Positions 1-9,862 of a stretch of 40,505 nt of DNA are shown here, piece by piece (position 1 is the stretch's first letter; each line of letters opens with the position of its first letter). This stretch comes from Paulinella micropora (taxonomy: Eukaryota; Cercozoa; Imbricatea; Euglyphida). Location: the NCBI GenBank assembly GCA_009731375.1, contig BJOX01000006.1, positions 1,253,591 to 1,294,095 on the forward strand, given 5' to 3'. The notes below the pieces were generated by a model. That model ran no database searches, was not told where the DNA came from, and saw only the letters and a list, made by a program, of their open reading frames with translations. The translations under genes were made by a program, and so were the position numbers.

Positions 1-1043
1 GACACGGGGGGGTGGAGGACCTCGAACAAGGGTATTGGAGGCTTATGTCCGTTGAGGATATGCCATTAGCTCTTATTATTATTATTATTATTTTAAAATC
101 TGCCTTGGAGTGTTGACTGTGACATATTTGAGGGAAATCCCGATGAAAAACCTAGTCACCCTTGCTAAACAGAGTTCCAGCCCAATGGCCTCAAGGCGTT
201 AAACTGTGACGCCAACTCATAACCCTTTGGTGGTAGATGCTGGGGAGGAGGGTCGTTGCGCGCGTAAAAGATCTTAAACTCCGCATATGCTGGTTGATAG
301 CCCAGGACCCAGCAGACACCAGATTGTTATGGGTGGGGTTTCGAGGCAGCTCTAGCAACCGCGCTTGGTGTATGCACTTGCACATTCGGTGACGTCTTGC
401 AAGAGGTTGCTGGGACTGCGGAATAACCTCGGCTTAGTGCAGTCTTGCCCTCAGGAGCTCCATCGGTGGCCCCGATCATCAGGCGAGAGACTGACACGGG
501 GGGGTGGAGGACCTCGAACAAGGGTATTGGAGGCTTATGTCCGTTGAGGATATGCCATTAGCTGCATCAGTACGCCTCAGATATAGTAAATCTGCCTTGG
601 AGTGTTGACTGTGACATATTTGAGGGAAATCCCGATGAAAAAACCTAGTCACACTTGCTAAACAGAGTTCCAGCCCAATGGCCTCAAGGCGTTAAATGCT
701 GGGGAGGAGGGTCGTTGCGCGCGTAAAAGATCTTAAACTCCGCATATGCTGGTTGATAGCCCAGGACCCAGCAGACACCAGATTGTTATGGGTGGGGTTT
801 CGAGGCAGCTCTAGCAACCGCGCTTGGTGTATGCACTTGCACATTCGGTGACGTCTTGCAAGAGGTTGCTGGGACTGCGGAATAACCTCGGCTTAGTGCA
901 GTCTTGCCCTCAGGAGCTCCATCGGTGGCCCCGATCATCAGGCGAGAGACTGACACGGGGGGGTGGAGGACCTCGAACAAGGGTATTGGAGGCTTATGTC
1001 CGTTGAGGATATGCCATTAGCTGCATCAGTACGCCTCAGATAT

Positions 1044-1046
<3 letters not shown>
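1..1046. repeat. Forward arm of a 493-bp tandem repeat array
   Basis: Copies of one unit begin at 1, 493 and 952, each starting with GACACGGGGGGGTGGAGG. The second copy is 459 bp because it lacks about 34 bp present near 204-237 of the first. The first copy has a short ATT tract at its unit junction. The third copy is cut off by the ATT microsatellite at 1047. The small open frames inside recur in every copy and on both arms, so they follow the repeat and are not independent genes. I do not recognise the unit. Confidence 0.9.
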
Positions 1047-1138
<92 letters not shown>

Positions 1139-1191
1139 TACTATTATTACTGCTACTACTACTACTACCACTACTACTACTGCTACTACTG

Positions 1192-1269
<78 letters not shown>

Positions 1270-1373
1270 TATCTACCTCTGTAGGTGAAAATCGGTTGGA
1301 TAAAAGAATCTCCAGATATGAAAGTGGGTCAGTACTCATAACACAACAACAACAACAACAGCAACAACAACAA

Positions 1374-1414
<41 letters not shown>

Positions 1415-1432
1415 ATAATAATAATAATAGTA

Positions 1433-1487
<55 letters not shown>

Positions 1488-1504
1488 TAATAATAATAAT
1501 AATG

Positions 1505-1534
<30 letters not shown>
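1047..1534. repeat. Trinucleotide microsatellite centre of the inverted array
   Basis: ATT repeats pass into ACT repeats up to about 1266. About 75 bp of non-repetitive sequence follow (1267-1343), then CAA, CTA and AAT tracts up to 1534. The ATT/ACT tracts on the left and the CTA/AAT tracts on the right are roughly reverse complements, so the symmetry of the flanking arms continues into the centre. Confidence 0.9.
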
Positions 1535-1536
<2 letters not shown>

Positions 1537-2926
1537 ATATCTGAGGCGTACTGATGCAGCTAATGGCATATCCTCAACGGACATAAGCCTCCAATACCCT
1601 TGTTCGAGGTCCTCCACCCCCCCGTGTCAGTCTCTCGCCTGATGATCGGGGCCACCGATGGAGCTCCTGAGGGCAAGACTGCACTAAGCCGAGGTTATTC
1701 CGCAGTCCCAGCAACCTCTTGCAAGACGTCACCGAATGTGCAAGTGCATACACCAAGCGCGGTTGCTAGAGCTGCCTCGAAACCCCACCCATAACAATCT
1801 GGTGTCTGCTGGGTCCTGGGCTATCAACCAGCATATGCGGAGTTTAAGATCTTTTACGCGCGCAACGACCCTCCTCCCCAGCATCTACCACCAAAGGGTT
1901 ATGAGTTGGCGTCACAGTTTAACGCCTTGAGGCCATTGGGCTGGAACTCTGTTTAGCAAGTGTGACTAGGTTTTTTCATCGGGATTTCCCTCAAATATGT
2001 CACAGTCAACACTCCAAGGCAGATTTACTATATCTGAGGCGTACTGATGCAGCTAATGGCATATCCTCAACGGACATAAGCCTCCAATACCCTTGTTCGA
2101 GGTCCTCCACCCCCCCGTGTCAGTCTCTCGCCTGATGATCGGGGCCACCGATGGAGCTCCTGAGGGCAAGACTGCACTAAGCCGAGGTTATTCCGCAGTC
2201 CCAGCAACCTCTTGCAAGACGTCACCGAATGTGCAAGTGCATACACCAAGCGCGGTTGCTAGAGCTGCCTCGAAACCCCACCCATAACAATCTGGTGTCT
2301 GCTGGGTCCTGGGCTATCAACCAGCATATGCGGAGTTTAAGATCTTTTACGCGCGCAACGACCCTCCTCCCCAGCATCTACCACCAAAGGGTTATGAGTT
2401 GGCGTCACAGTTTAACGCCTTGAGGCCATTGGGCTGGAACTCTGTTTAGCAAGTGTGACTAGGTTTTTTCATCGGGATTTCCCTCAAATATGTCACAGTC
2501 AACACTCCAAGGCAGATTTACTATATCTGAGGCGTACTGATGCAGCTAATGGCATATCCTCAACGGACATAAGCCTCCAATACCCTTGTTCGAGGTCCTC
2601 CACCCCCCCGTGTCAGTCTCTCGCCTGATGATCGGGGCCACCGATGGAGCTCCTGAGGGCAAGACTACACTAAGCTGAGGTTATTCCGCAGTCCCAACAA
2701 CCTCTTGCAAAACGTTGCCGAATGTGCAAGTGCGTACACCAAGCATGGTTGCTAGAACTAGCTCAAAACCCCACCCATAACAATTTGGTATCCGCTGGGT
2801 CCACGGCTATCAACCGGCATAGCGGAGTTTAAGATCTTCGACAGGCGCCCAACGACCCTCCTCCCCAGCATCATCCACCAAATGGTTTTGAGTTGGCATA
2901 CAGTTTAACGCCGTAAGGCCATTGGG

Positions 2927-2930
<4 letters not shown>
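1535..2930. repeat. Inverted arm of the 493-bp tandem repeat array
   Basis: The same unit in reverse orientation begins at 1535, 2028 and 2521, a spacing of exactly 493 bp. The first two copies look identical by eye. The third has many substitutions and ends early at 2930, where an AAT tract replaces the rest of the unit. Together with 1-1046 this makes an inverted repeat with arms of about 1 kb. Confidence 0.9.
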
Positions 2931-3008
<78 letters not shown>

Positions 3009-3095
3009 GTGCTTCTCTGTCAATGGCTGATGCATTTCTGCACATGCGCCTCCATCGTCTCACCCGTGAGGGGAGTACGAAGAATTGACGATAAG
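2931..3095. repeat. AAT microsatellite and short unique segment
   Basis: An AAT tract runs from 2931 to about 3007. It is followed by 88 bp of ordinary sequence without a convincing reading frame, up to a 10-base gap. Confidence 0.8.
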
Positions 3096-3105
3096 NNNNN
3101 NNNNN

Positions 3106-3242
3106 ATAGGCTCTAATGACACCCCCGCACGGGCAGTTCCAACACTTCCAGACGGACCGGTATGTTCAATGAAAATACTGGTGGCACCGACGGGAATCGA
3201 ACTGGCAACAGGGCCCAGATGGTAGAACTTGACCACTGGGCT
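3106..3242 (-). mobile_element. tRNA-derived SINE fragment
   Basis: On the minus strand this reads like a tRNA-derived SINE head. It has an A-box-like segment (CCCAGTGGTCAAGTT) followed about 30 bp later by a pol III B box, AGTTCGATTCC, close to the consensus GGTTCGANTCC, and then an unrelated body of about 75 bp. Gaps bound both ends, and AAT/ATG tracts lie next to the head. No complete cloverleaf can be folded, so this is not a functional tRNA gene. Confidence 0.55.
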
Positions 3243-3252
3243 NNNNNNNNNN

Positions 3253-3563
<311 letters not shown>

Positions 3564-3585
3564 AAGAAAATATTCATCTTTGCAG

Positions 3586-3620
3586 GGGAAGTTGCGATTG
3601 GTCTCCAGGACGTCTTGATC
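3586..3620 (+). pseudogene. Truncated copy 1 of the TMEM184-like exon
   Basis: A perfect copy of the acceptor (CTTTGCAG) and the first 35 nt of the exon at 3802. It encodes up to the Leu-Ile of GLQDVLI and is then replaced by AAT repeat. It lacks the ICVEMF half and any donor, so it should be non-functional unless skipped. Confidence 0.7.
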
Positions 3621-3701
3621 TTAATAATAATAATAAAAGTAATAGTAATGATAATAATAATAATAATGATACTGATAGTAAGGAACTATTCATCTTTGCA
3701 G

Positions 3702-3756
3702 GGGAAGTTGCGATTTGTCTCCAGGACGTCTTGATCTGTGTCGAAATGTTCCTCGC
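3702..3756 (+). pseudogene. Truncated copy 2 of the TMEM184-like exon
   Basis: A second copy with its acceptor intact. It encodes an [22 protein letters not shown] peptide, with Gly to Cys and Ile to Leu changes relative to 3802. It ends in AAT repeat at 3756 without a donor. The upstream AAGGAACTATT leader is also copied, so the duplicated unit includes intron sequence. Confidence 0.7.
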
Positions 3757-3801
3757 ATAATAATAATGATAATGATGATAAGGAAATATTTATCTTTGCA
3801 G

Positions 3802-3867
3802 GGGAAGTTGCGATTGGTCTCCAGGACGTCTTGATCTGTGTCGAAATGTTCATCGCAGCTGTGGTCC
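3802..3867 (+). CDS. TMEM184/DUF300-family membrane protein, internal exon
   Basis: After a good acceptor (TTATCTTTGCAG) the frame starting at 3804 encodes [21 protein letters not shown]. This matches the conserved segment of TMEM184 / organic solute transporter alpha (DUF300) proteins, in which a G-Q-D-F-I-I-C-x-E-M-F-x-A-A block forms one of the last transmembrane helices. These are seven-helix membrane proteins implicated in solute transport and vesicle or vacuole trafficking. The exon end is uncertain: a donor at 3868 (TCC|GTACAT) leaves phase 1, and a donor at 3864 (GTG|GTCCGT) leaves phase 0 and would join cleanly to the exon at 4620. The upstream exons are not in the window. Confidence 0.6.
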
Positions 3868-4024
3868 GTACATGTACATATTCATGTACATAAATCTACA
3901 TCTACATATATGCATATGTGCATACACATATACACATACATGTACATATGCATATACATATGCATATACATTTGCACATACATATACACATACATTTACA
4001 TGTACATATACATAAACATAAATG

Positions 4025-4066
<42 letters not shown>

Positions 4067-4600
4067 ACATATACATATACAAAAACATATACATATACGT
4101 ATACATATACATATACATATACATATACGTATTCGTATTCGTATACATATACATATACATATACATCTACATATACATATACATATGCCTATGCCTATGC
4201 CTATGCCTATGCCTATACCTATGCCTATGCCTATGCCTATACCTACCTATACCTATGCGTATACCTATACCTATACCTATACATATACCTGTACCTATAC
4301 CTATACCTATACCCATACCCATATACCTATACCTATACCTATACATATACCTATACATATACCTATACCTATACCCATACCTATACACGTATACATATAC
4401 CTATACCTATACCCATACCTATACACGTATACATATACCTATACATATACCTATACCTATACCCATACCCGTACCCATATCGATACCTATACCTAAACCC
4501 ATACCTATACCTGTACCTACACCTATACCTGTACCTTTTACATACACGTGTGCATATACAAAGATATATACTCAAACATATACATATAGGTCCATGCATA
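3868..4600. repeat. CATATA/CCTATA hexanucleotide microsatellite
   Basis: Degenerate TACATA repeats grade into CCTATA and CCTATG variants. The long Tyr/Thr/Ile/His frames are artefacts of a six-base period. The tract lies between a TMEM184-like exon and a small exon, so it is probably intronic. Confidence 0.9.
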
Positions 4601-4619
4601 TGCTTTCAGTTTCCAGCAG

Positions 4620-4649
4620 TATAGAGACGGAAGGATGAAGCTGCTGATG
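4620..4649 (+). CDS. Putative 30-nt microexon of the TMEM184-like gene
   Basis: It lies between an acceptor (TTTCCAGCAG) and a strong donor (ATG|GTAAGA). Phase 0 gives [10 protein letters not shown], which runs in frame into the next exon at 4942. An alternative acceptor ten bases upstream (TGCTTTCAG, exon from 4610) would add Phe-Gln-Gln in the same frame but needs an incoming phase 1. Both flanking introns are microsatellite. Confidence 0.5.
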
Positions 4650-4683
4650 GTAAGATATGCCTCAGAATTGATAGTATATATAC

Positions 4684-4718
<35 letters not shown>

Positions 4719-4941
4719 CGTGTATAAATACATGATATACCTACATATAAATACATACATACACACACACACACATATATATACAAACATATGTGTGTGT
4801 GTGTGTGTTTGTGTATGTATGTATGTATGTATGTATGTATGTATGTATGTATGTATGTACGTACGTACGTACGTACGTATGTATGTATGCGTGTATGTAT
4901 GTGTGTATGTGTGTGTGTATATGTACATGTGTGTATAACAG
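4650..4941. repeat. Microsatellite intron (TA, CA, GT, GTAT)
   Basis: TATA, CACA, TGTG and GTAT/CGTA tracts fill the space between the donor at 4650 and the acceptor TATAACAG at 4941. The tract behaves as an intron made almost wholly of simple repeat. Confidence 0.75.
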
Positions 4942-5076
4942 GAGCAACGTGCCTTGTATCTGGCCCAGCAAAAGCTGCAGATGGAAGAAGAAGAGAGAAA
5001 AGCAAAGGGTAAGAAAGGTGCTGAGGGAATTGTGCGACAAACCACCTTCCAGCTCCCCGGCATGGAGGATGTGCAG
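4942..5076 (+). CDS. TMEM184-like gene, penultimate coding exon
   Basis: A 135-nt phase 0 exon between TATAACAG and CAG|GTATGC encodes 45 residues. They begin EQRALYLAQQKLQMEEEE, a charged, probably helical or coiled-coil segment, followed by a Lys/Gly patch and QLPGMEDVQ. In TMEM184 proteins the membrane core is followed by a poorly conserved cytosolic tail, which this would be. The link to the exon at 3802 rests on shared strand, order and phase, not on homology of this tail. Confidence 0.65.
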
Positions 5077-5126
5077 GTATGCATGTATGTATGTATGTAT
5101 GTATGTATGTATGTACGTACGTACGT

Positions 5127-5194
<68 letters not shown>

Positions 5195-5234
5195 TGTATG
5201 TATGTATGTATGTATGTATGTATGTATGTATTAG
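5077..5234. repeat. Microsatellite intron (GTAT and TA)
   Basis: A 158-bp intron from GTATGC to TATTAG consists almost only of GTAT and TA repeats. It joins two phase 0 exons. A second possible acceptor (GTGCAG) lies six bases further on and would remove two residues. Confidence 0.7.
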
Positions 5235-5420
5235 GTGCAGGATGCGGAACTTGATGCACTTGCTTCAGATGGTAAAGAAGCGGGCCAGGTTGGTCAAGAA
5301 GGGGCTCCAGCAACTGTCTCTAAGAAAAGCAAGTTCTTTGGAGCATTCCGGGGCAATAGGTGGCTGACGAAGCTGCGAGAACAAGCGTTTAAAGAGTTGG
5401 ATGAGGATGGTTTTTTTTGA
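5235..5420 (+). CDS. TMEM184-like gene, terminal exon
   Basis: 61 codons plus TGA. The frame starts VQDAELDALASDGKEAG, passes through a Lys-rich KKSKFFGAFRGNRW segment and ends ELDEDGFF just before the stop. An aromatic-acidic C-terminus is compatible with a sorting signal, but that is inference. The coding sequence is clearly non-repetitive between microsatellites. No AATAAA was found in the next 200 bases. Confidence 0.65.
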   Translation: MQDAELDALASDGKEAGQVGQEGAPATVSKKSKFFGAFRGNRWLTKLREQAFKELDEDGFF

Positions 5421-6176
5421 AAGTAGCGTTTGGACAGTGGTGCGGAATGAGGAAAAGTCGTGGCAAGACGTCGTTTTTGCAGCAAGCAAAGTCTGTACTG
5501 GTTGAGGAGCAAAATTTGCAATCATCCACACGCTGTGGCGGGAACATGTTCCGCAGAGTATATACGTGAAAACAAGGAAATGGCTATTTCTGGTAAGTTT
5601 TTCGCCGTAAGGAGGGTTGTTTGAACTCCTGAAATAAGCTGTTTCCCTTTTGGGTCCACGCCAGACTAAGTGTTATAATATCTTTTTTCTAATCGTCGAC
5701 CTCACTTCAAGGATCAAAGGTTTGTCTTGACGTCTAAAAAGTGTGCGCTCGATTAAGTCATTACTATTAATGCTGTGGACCAGGTAGATATCTTAGTGTT
5801 TGCACAAGGAAATGTCTTAAGCTTAAGAGGTGATGATATGTATTAAGCTAGGTGTATGAAGAATGCGTTGTGCAAGTGCTCTGCCATACGAGTCATTATG
5901 TGTTATTTAATTTTAGCGCAAATCATGTGAACATAACTTGCCGGTTTCAATAATTATTAATATTAAAAGTATTGCAGTGGAACTTCAAAAAAGTGGGAAG
6001 CAGAAGACTAGGTAAAATGGAAGAGTTCGGTCCTGGGACCTGAGTAACCAGTCTTGAAAGAAGTATGAATATTAATATTAATAAAAGTCTTACTAAGTCG
6101 CAGTGGGGCGCCGCTATTTAATATTATTGCATCAGCCGATATTAATACAGTCGGATACTCAGCTTACGGTATACAT
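5421..6176. other. AT-rich intergenic DNA, no gene seen
   Basis: The 3' flank of the TMEM184-like gene. Only short open frames are present. The segment has scattered ATTAATATTAAT stretches and a GTGGGAAGCAGAAGA motif (5993) that recurs near 7576 and 8018. Confidence 0.6.
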
Positions 6177-6660
6177 ATTCATTTTCCATATTCATTTTCC
6201 ATAATAATATTAATTTCATTTTTCACATTCATTTTTCATATTTATTTTTCATATTTATTTTTCATATTCATTTTTCATATTCATTTTTCACTTTCATTTT
6301 TCACTTTCATTTTTCATATTCATTTTTCATATTCATTTTTCATTCATTTTTCATATTCATTTTTCATGTTCATTTTTCATATTCATTTTTCATATTTACA
6401 AGTTTTTCATATTTATTTTTCATATTCATTTTTCATATTCATTTTTCATATTAATATTATTCATATTTATAAGTTATTCATACTTATTTTTCATAATTTT
6501 TCATATTCACTGTTTTTCATATTCGCAAGTTTTTCACATTCCGCATTTTTCATATTCATTTTTCATATTCATTTTTCATATTAATTTTTCATATTAATAT
6601 TCATTTTTCATATTCACAAGTTTTTCATATTCAGTTTTTCATATTCATTTTTCATATCCA
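6177..6660. repeat. AT-rich minisatellite (TTTTTCATATTCA)n
   Basis: Dozens of copies of an 11-13 bp word, TTTTTCATATTCA and length variants, with occasional inserts such as TTCACAAGTTTTTC. The Phe/Ile/His frame through it is not coding. Confidence 0.9.
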
Positions 6661-6938
6661 GGAGGAGGATCCAGTTTTTCACAGAAATTGTTCAAGAGTC
6701 ATGCGGCTTTTGCCGTCGCTATCACCCGACCCAAAATCATGATCCGAGCCTATAAGGCATATCAAGTTCAAGTCACCTGCACTGTTTGCCTTGAAGAAGG
6801 TTCAAGTCAGTTCCCGCAACCGTTACTGTGACGTGGAGTCATTTTGATATTCAGTAATAAAAGCTATTACAAAGCTTCACTTGCCATTGAAAGGTTACTG
6901 ATTAAAGTTATGATCTTCCCCCGGAGATTTCGTATATA

Positions 6939-7218
6939 TTGCTGTTGACATTCAAGACAAAAAAAAAATTAGTTTTGAGTTTTTGTGTCAGATTTTCATT
7001 TTTGTGACAGTTTTTCATTTTTGTGACAAAAATTCAAATTTTCAAATTTAACGGTAACATTTCGCGAAAATTTACGATATTTTGCGGACGAATATAGCAG
7101 TTAATTTGAAAATTCAAATTTTCCGACCCAAAATCAAAATTCCAACCAAAACTGAAATTCCAACCAAAACAGAAAAATCAATTTTTTTTGTTGTCTTGAC
7201 TCATGATGTCAACAGCAA
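6939..7218. mobile_element. MITE copy 1 (TA-flanked, about 280 bp)
   Basis: Terminal inverted repeats TTGCTGTTGACAT pair with ATGTCAACAGCAA, and both ends are flanked by TA, the target duplication of Tc1/mariner-type elements. The TIRs extend through the CAAGACAA-poly-A region. The interior is AT-rich and non-coding. The core, with AATTTAACGGTAACATTTCGC and GCAGTTAATTT as landmarks, matches the reverse complement of the element at 23627, which defines a family with two copies in this window. Confidence 0.8.
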
Positions 7219-7220
7219 TA

Positions 7221-8035
7221 TTCATATTAATATTATTACTACACACAAACACTTTTATTAACTTCTAAAACTGTTCTGTTGGAGCAGTGCCGAATTCCGG
7301 CAGATCATCTTTAAAATTAAATTATTTCAAATGTTTTTTGTATATTTTGAAATTCGAATTTTAAACGGTAACTAATACTTCAATTGATTTTGCACGCTAA
7401 GTCTTAATCTGACCCTTAATCTTAAATTTAACATACTTGAAAAATAGAACTTGAACGCCGGCACGGTCCTGAGTAATACTATGATTAATACTGCCAATCA
7501 CCTTTACGCCAGCACTGCGGCACTGTTAATAGAATCATCTACCTGCCCGGCGGTACCTAGTAGAGCTGAGTCACAGTGGGAAGCAGAAGAGATAAAACTT
7601 GGATTGAGAGATATTATATACAATACTATGATATCATGAGTCAAGAGCCTGATCATTCAGTATCAATAATAAAAGAAAAAAAAATTATAAAACTTGAAAA
7701 AGTTAAGTGTATTAAAAAAGTTAAGCGCCCCGTATTAAAAAAGTTGAAAGTATTAATACTACAAAAAGTTCAACGTTACGGTATTAAAAAAGTTAAACTG
7801 GTGTTAAAAAAGTTATGTGTATAAGAAAAGTTTAACTTTTTATAAGATAGAACTTTTTTATAAGATAGAGCTTTGTTATAAAAAAGAAAAAATTTAATAG
7901 AGTTTGTGTGTTAACTTGATTGTCGCCGATTATACTGTTAATAATTATTTTTTTTTTTAGTATAAAAACGCAAGCACTCCCAGTTTTAATAGAATACTTG
8001 CCACTCGTAGAGCTGAGTGGGAAGCAGAAGAGATA
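7221..8035. other. AT-rich DNA without a supported gene
   Basis: A short frame at 7451-7639 and a Lys-rich frame at 7576-7824 exist. The second arises from reiterated GTATTAAAAAAGTT words between 7700 and 7840. A segment reading TAGAGCTGAGT..TGGGAAGCAGAAGAGATAAAA occurs at about 7560 and again at about 8008. Nothing here looks like a gene. Confidence 0.55.
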
Positions 8036-8461
8036 AAATAGAAGAGGTAAGAGGAAGGAGAAGAGGACTCGGAACGAGAAGAGGAAGGAGACGAGGAAGG
8101 AGAAGCCTGGCTTGAGGAAGGAGAAGAGGAAGGAGAAGAGGAAGGAGAAGAGGAAGGAGAAGAGGACTCGGAAGGAGAAGAGGAAGGAGAAGAGGAAGGA
8201 GAAGACGAGAGGAAGGAGAAGAGGAGAGGAAGGAGAGGAGGAAGGAGAAGAGGAAGAAGAAGAGGAAGAAGAGGAAGGAGACGAGGAAGGAGAGGAAGGA
8301 GAAGAGGCAGGAGAAGAGGCAGGAGAAGAAGAAGAGAAAGAAGAAGAGGAAGAAGAAGAGGAAGAAGAAGAGGAAGAAGAAGAGGAAGAAGAGGAGGAAG
8401 AAGAGGAAGAAGAAGAGGAAGAAGAAGAGGAAGAAGAAGAGGAAGAAGAAGAGGAAGAAGA

Positions 8462-8494
<33 letters not shown>

Positions 8495-8551
8495 GCAAGA
8501 AGAAGAAGAAGACGAAGAAGAAGAGGAAGAAGAAGAAGAAGAGGAAGAAGA

Positions 8552-8590
<39 letters not shown>

Positions 8591-8848
8591 AGAAGAAGAA
8601 GAAGAAGAAGAAGAAGAAGAGAAAGAAGAAGAGAAAGAGGAAGAAGAAGAGGAAGAAGAAGAGGAAGAAGAAGAGGAAGAAGAAGAGGAAGAAGAAGAGG
8701 AGAAGAAGAGGAAGAAGAAGAGGAAGAAGACTTTCTTTCTTTCTTTCATCCTTCCATCCTTTGTTTCTTTCTTTCTTTCTTTCTTTCTTTCCTTTCTCTG
8801 TTTCTTCTTCTTCTTCTTCTTCTTCTTCTTCTTCTTCTTCTTCTTCTT

Positions 8849-8889
<41 letters not shown>

Positions 8890-9103
8890 TCTTCTTCTTC
8901 TTCTCTTCTGCTTTTCCTTCTTTCTTTCTTAGTTGCTTCCTTCCTTCCTTCCTTTCTTCCTTTCTTTCTTTCTTTCCCTTCCTTTCCTACTTTCTTTTTC
9001 TTTCTTTTTTTTTTCTTTCTTTCCATATCTTTTCTTCTTTCTTCTTTTTTTATCTTTCTTTGTTTCTTTCTTTCTTACTGACTTACTTTCTTTCTTTCCA
9101 GAG
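8036..9103. repeat. Polypurine GAA/GGA tract followed by polypyrimidine TTC/TTTC tract
   Basis: About 695 bp of almost pure purine (GGAAGGAGAAGA, then GAA/GAG repeats) meet about 370 bp of pyrimidine (TTTC, TTC, with a CTA block) at 8731. The two parts are complementary and could fold back. The long Glu, Ser or Phe frames are repeat artefacts. Confidence 0.9.
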
Positions 9104-9392
9104 GAAGAAGAAGAGGATGAAGAAGAAGAGGAGAGAGAGAGAGAAGAGAAAGAGTAGCAAATTTGTCTGCAATCGGAACTGAGCAATCAGGCCCACTGTA
9201 GTAAGCTATACAGGTGCATATCTCGGGAGTGAACAACTGCAAGGCTTCATAGATCTCTGGCATGACACTTCGAGCATGCTCAGGCAGCCTTGACCAGTCT
9301 TGGTTTCTGCGCAGCAACTTACTAATCTCCTGTCCCTCTGCGTCACCTATGTTGTTGTTCGAGAGCTCCAGGCTAGTCAACATGTTATTGAC
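9075..9392 (-). CDS. Minus-strand LRR gene, terminal exon (LRR plus C-terminal tail)
   Basis: After the acceptor ACGTACAG the exon starts VNNMLTSLELSNNNIGDAEG, a ribonuclease-inhibitor-type LRR (LxxLxLxxNxIGxxG), and continues past the usual 28 residues. It then has a tail containing RRNQDWSRLPEH and MPEIYEALQLF, with Cys residues near ICTCIAYY. The frame stays open to a TAA at 9075, but the last 25 or so codons are Leu/Ser low-complexity sequence from the neighbouring TC tract, so the true end may be earlier or spliced. This is the last of eight minus-strand LRR exons running from 12092 leftwards. Confidence 0.7.
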   Translation of the reverse strand, partial: VNNMLTSLELSNNNIGDAEGQEISKLLRRNQDWSRLPEHARSVMPEIYEALQLFTPEICTCIAYYSGPDCSVPIADKFATLSLLSLSPLLLHPLLLPLERKKVSQ

Positions 9393-9420
9393 CTGTACGT
9401 GAAGACACATGCAATGCCAT

Positions 9421-9439
9421 GCAACCGCGCACCGGTAGC
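9421..9439. repeat. Degenerate cassette-boundary palindrome 1
   Basis: GCAACCGCGCACCGGTAGC, an imperfect member of the GCTACC..GGTAGC family that separates the LRR cassettes. Confidence 0.6.
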
Positions 9440-9486
9440 AAACGACACAACGTTGTTAACGTTGTTTGTATGTGTGGTGATATTAG

Positions 9487-9522
9487 GTGAACACAGCTGT
9501 TCAAGCTCTTGACATCGGCTAC
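9487..9522 (+). pseudogene. Truncated plus-strand LRR exon
   Basis: An intact acceptor (GATATTAG) is followed by the first third of an LRR exon, VNTAVQALDIGY. It runs into the boundary palindrome at 9518 and then a TAA. It resembles the exons at 10153 and 11273. There is no donor and no opposite-strand partner, so it looks like a remnant of a cassette. Confidence 0.6.
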
Positions 9523-9533
9523 AGCGCGGTAGC
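9518..9533. repeat. Cassette-boundary palindrome 2
   Basis: GCTACAGCGCGGTAGC, an imperfect palindrome of the boundary family. It has eroded into the truncated LRR exon on its left. Confidence 0.65.
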
Positions 9534-9563
9534 ATAAACGACAAAATATGTGTCGGTGTGCAG

Positions 9564-9647
9564 GAGAACAAAACATTGCAGACATTATATCTGACATTCA
9601 ACGCTATCGGAGATGCAGGCGCCAGTGCACTCGGAACAGCTCTCAAG
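9564..9647 (+). CDS. Plus-strand LRR exon B (28 residues)
   Basis: An 84-nt phase 0 exon between GGTGTGCAG and AAG|GTACCT. It encodes one RNI-type LRR with the core LQTLYLTFNAIGDAGA and ends ALGTALK. Such 28-residue repeats each supply a beta strand and a helix of a horseshoe-shaped binding surface. The donor GTAC (9648-9651) is also, on the other strand, the donor of exon B minus (9652-9735), so only four bases lie between the two opposing exons. Confidence 0.85.
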
Positions 9648-9651
9648 GTAC

Positions 9652-9735
9652 CTCCAGCGCCTTTGCAACATGTTGGGCTCCTGCCGATCCGATTCGATTT
9701 GATTGGAGGTCGATCAAGATAAGAGTAGCATTGAC
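9652..9735 (-). CDS. Minus-strand LRR exon B (28 residues)
   Basis: An 84-nt phase 0 exon on the minus strand, from acceptor TTTGTTTTAG to GAG|GTACC. It encodes VNATLILIDLQSNRIGSAGA and ends HVAKALE, a canonical RNI-type LRR. It abuts plus-strand exon B across GTAC. The first half of the exon plus its acceptor is repeated just upstream, at 9753-9800. Confidence 0.85.
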
Positions 9736-9800
9736 CTAAAACAAAGATTTTTGATTGGAGGTCGATCAAGATAAGAGTAGCATTGACCTAAAACAAAGTT
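9701..9800. repeat. 52-bp tandem duplication of the 5' half of LRR exon B minus
   Basis: 9701-9748 is repeated at 9753-9800. The copied block holds the minus-strand acceptor and about 35 nt of coding sequence. The outer copy (acceptor near 9788) has no complete LRR, because its frame runs into the inner intron. Confidence 0.85.
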
Positions 9801-9813
9801 AAATTGAAACCTT

Positions 9814-9831
9814 GCTACCGCGCGCGGTAGC
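9814..9831. repeat. Cassette-boundary palindrome 3 (perfect, 18 bp)
   Basis: GCTACCGCGCGCGGTAGC is its own reverse complement. It lies in an intron of both LRR genes, between cassettes B and C. Confidence 0.95.
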
Positions 9832-9862
9832 ATTTGATAGCATATTTGTTTCGCTTGTACAG

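Noticed and set aside
191-2423. Repeated 60-64 codon frames in the 493-bp unit
   Set aside because: Present in every copy and on both strands, overlapping each other, with no splice or domain evidence.
7832-9182. Open frames of more than 300 codons of poly-Glu, poly-Ser or poly-Phe
   Set aside because: They follow the GAA/TTC period exactly, exist on both strands and have no non-repetitive core.
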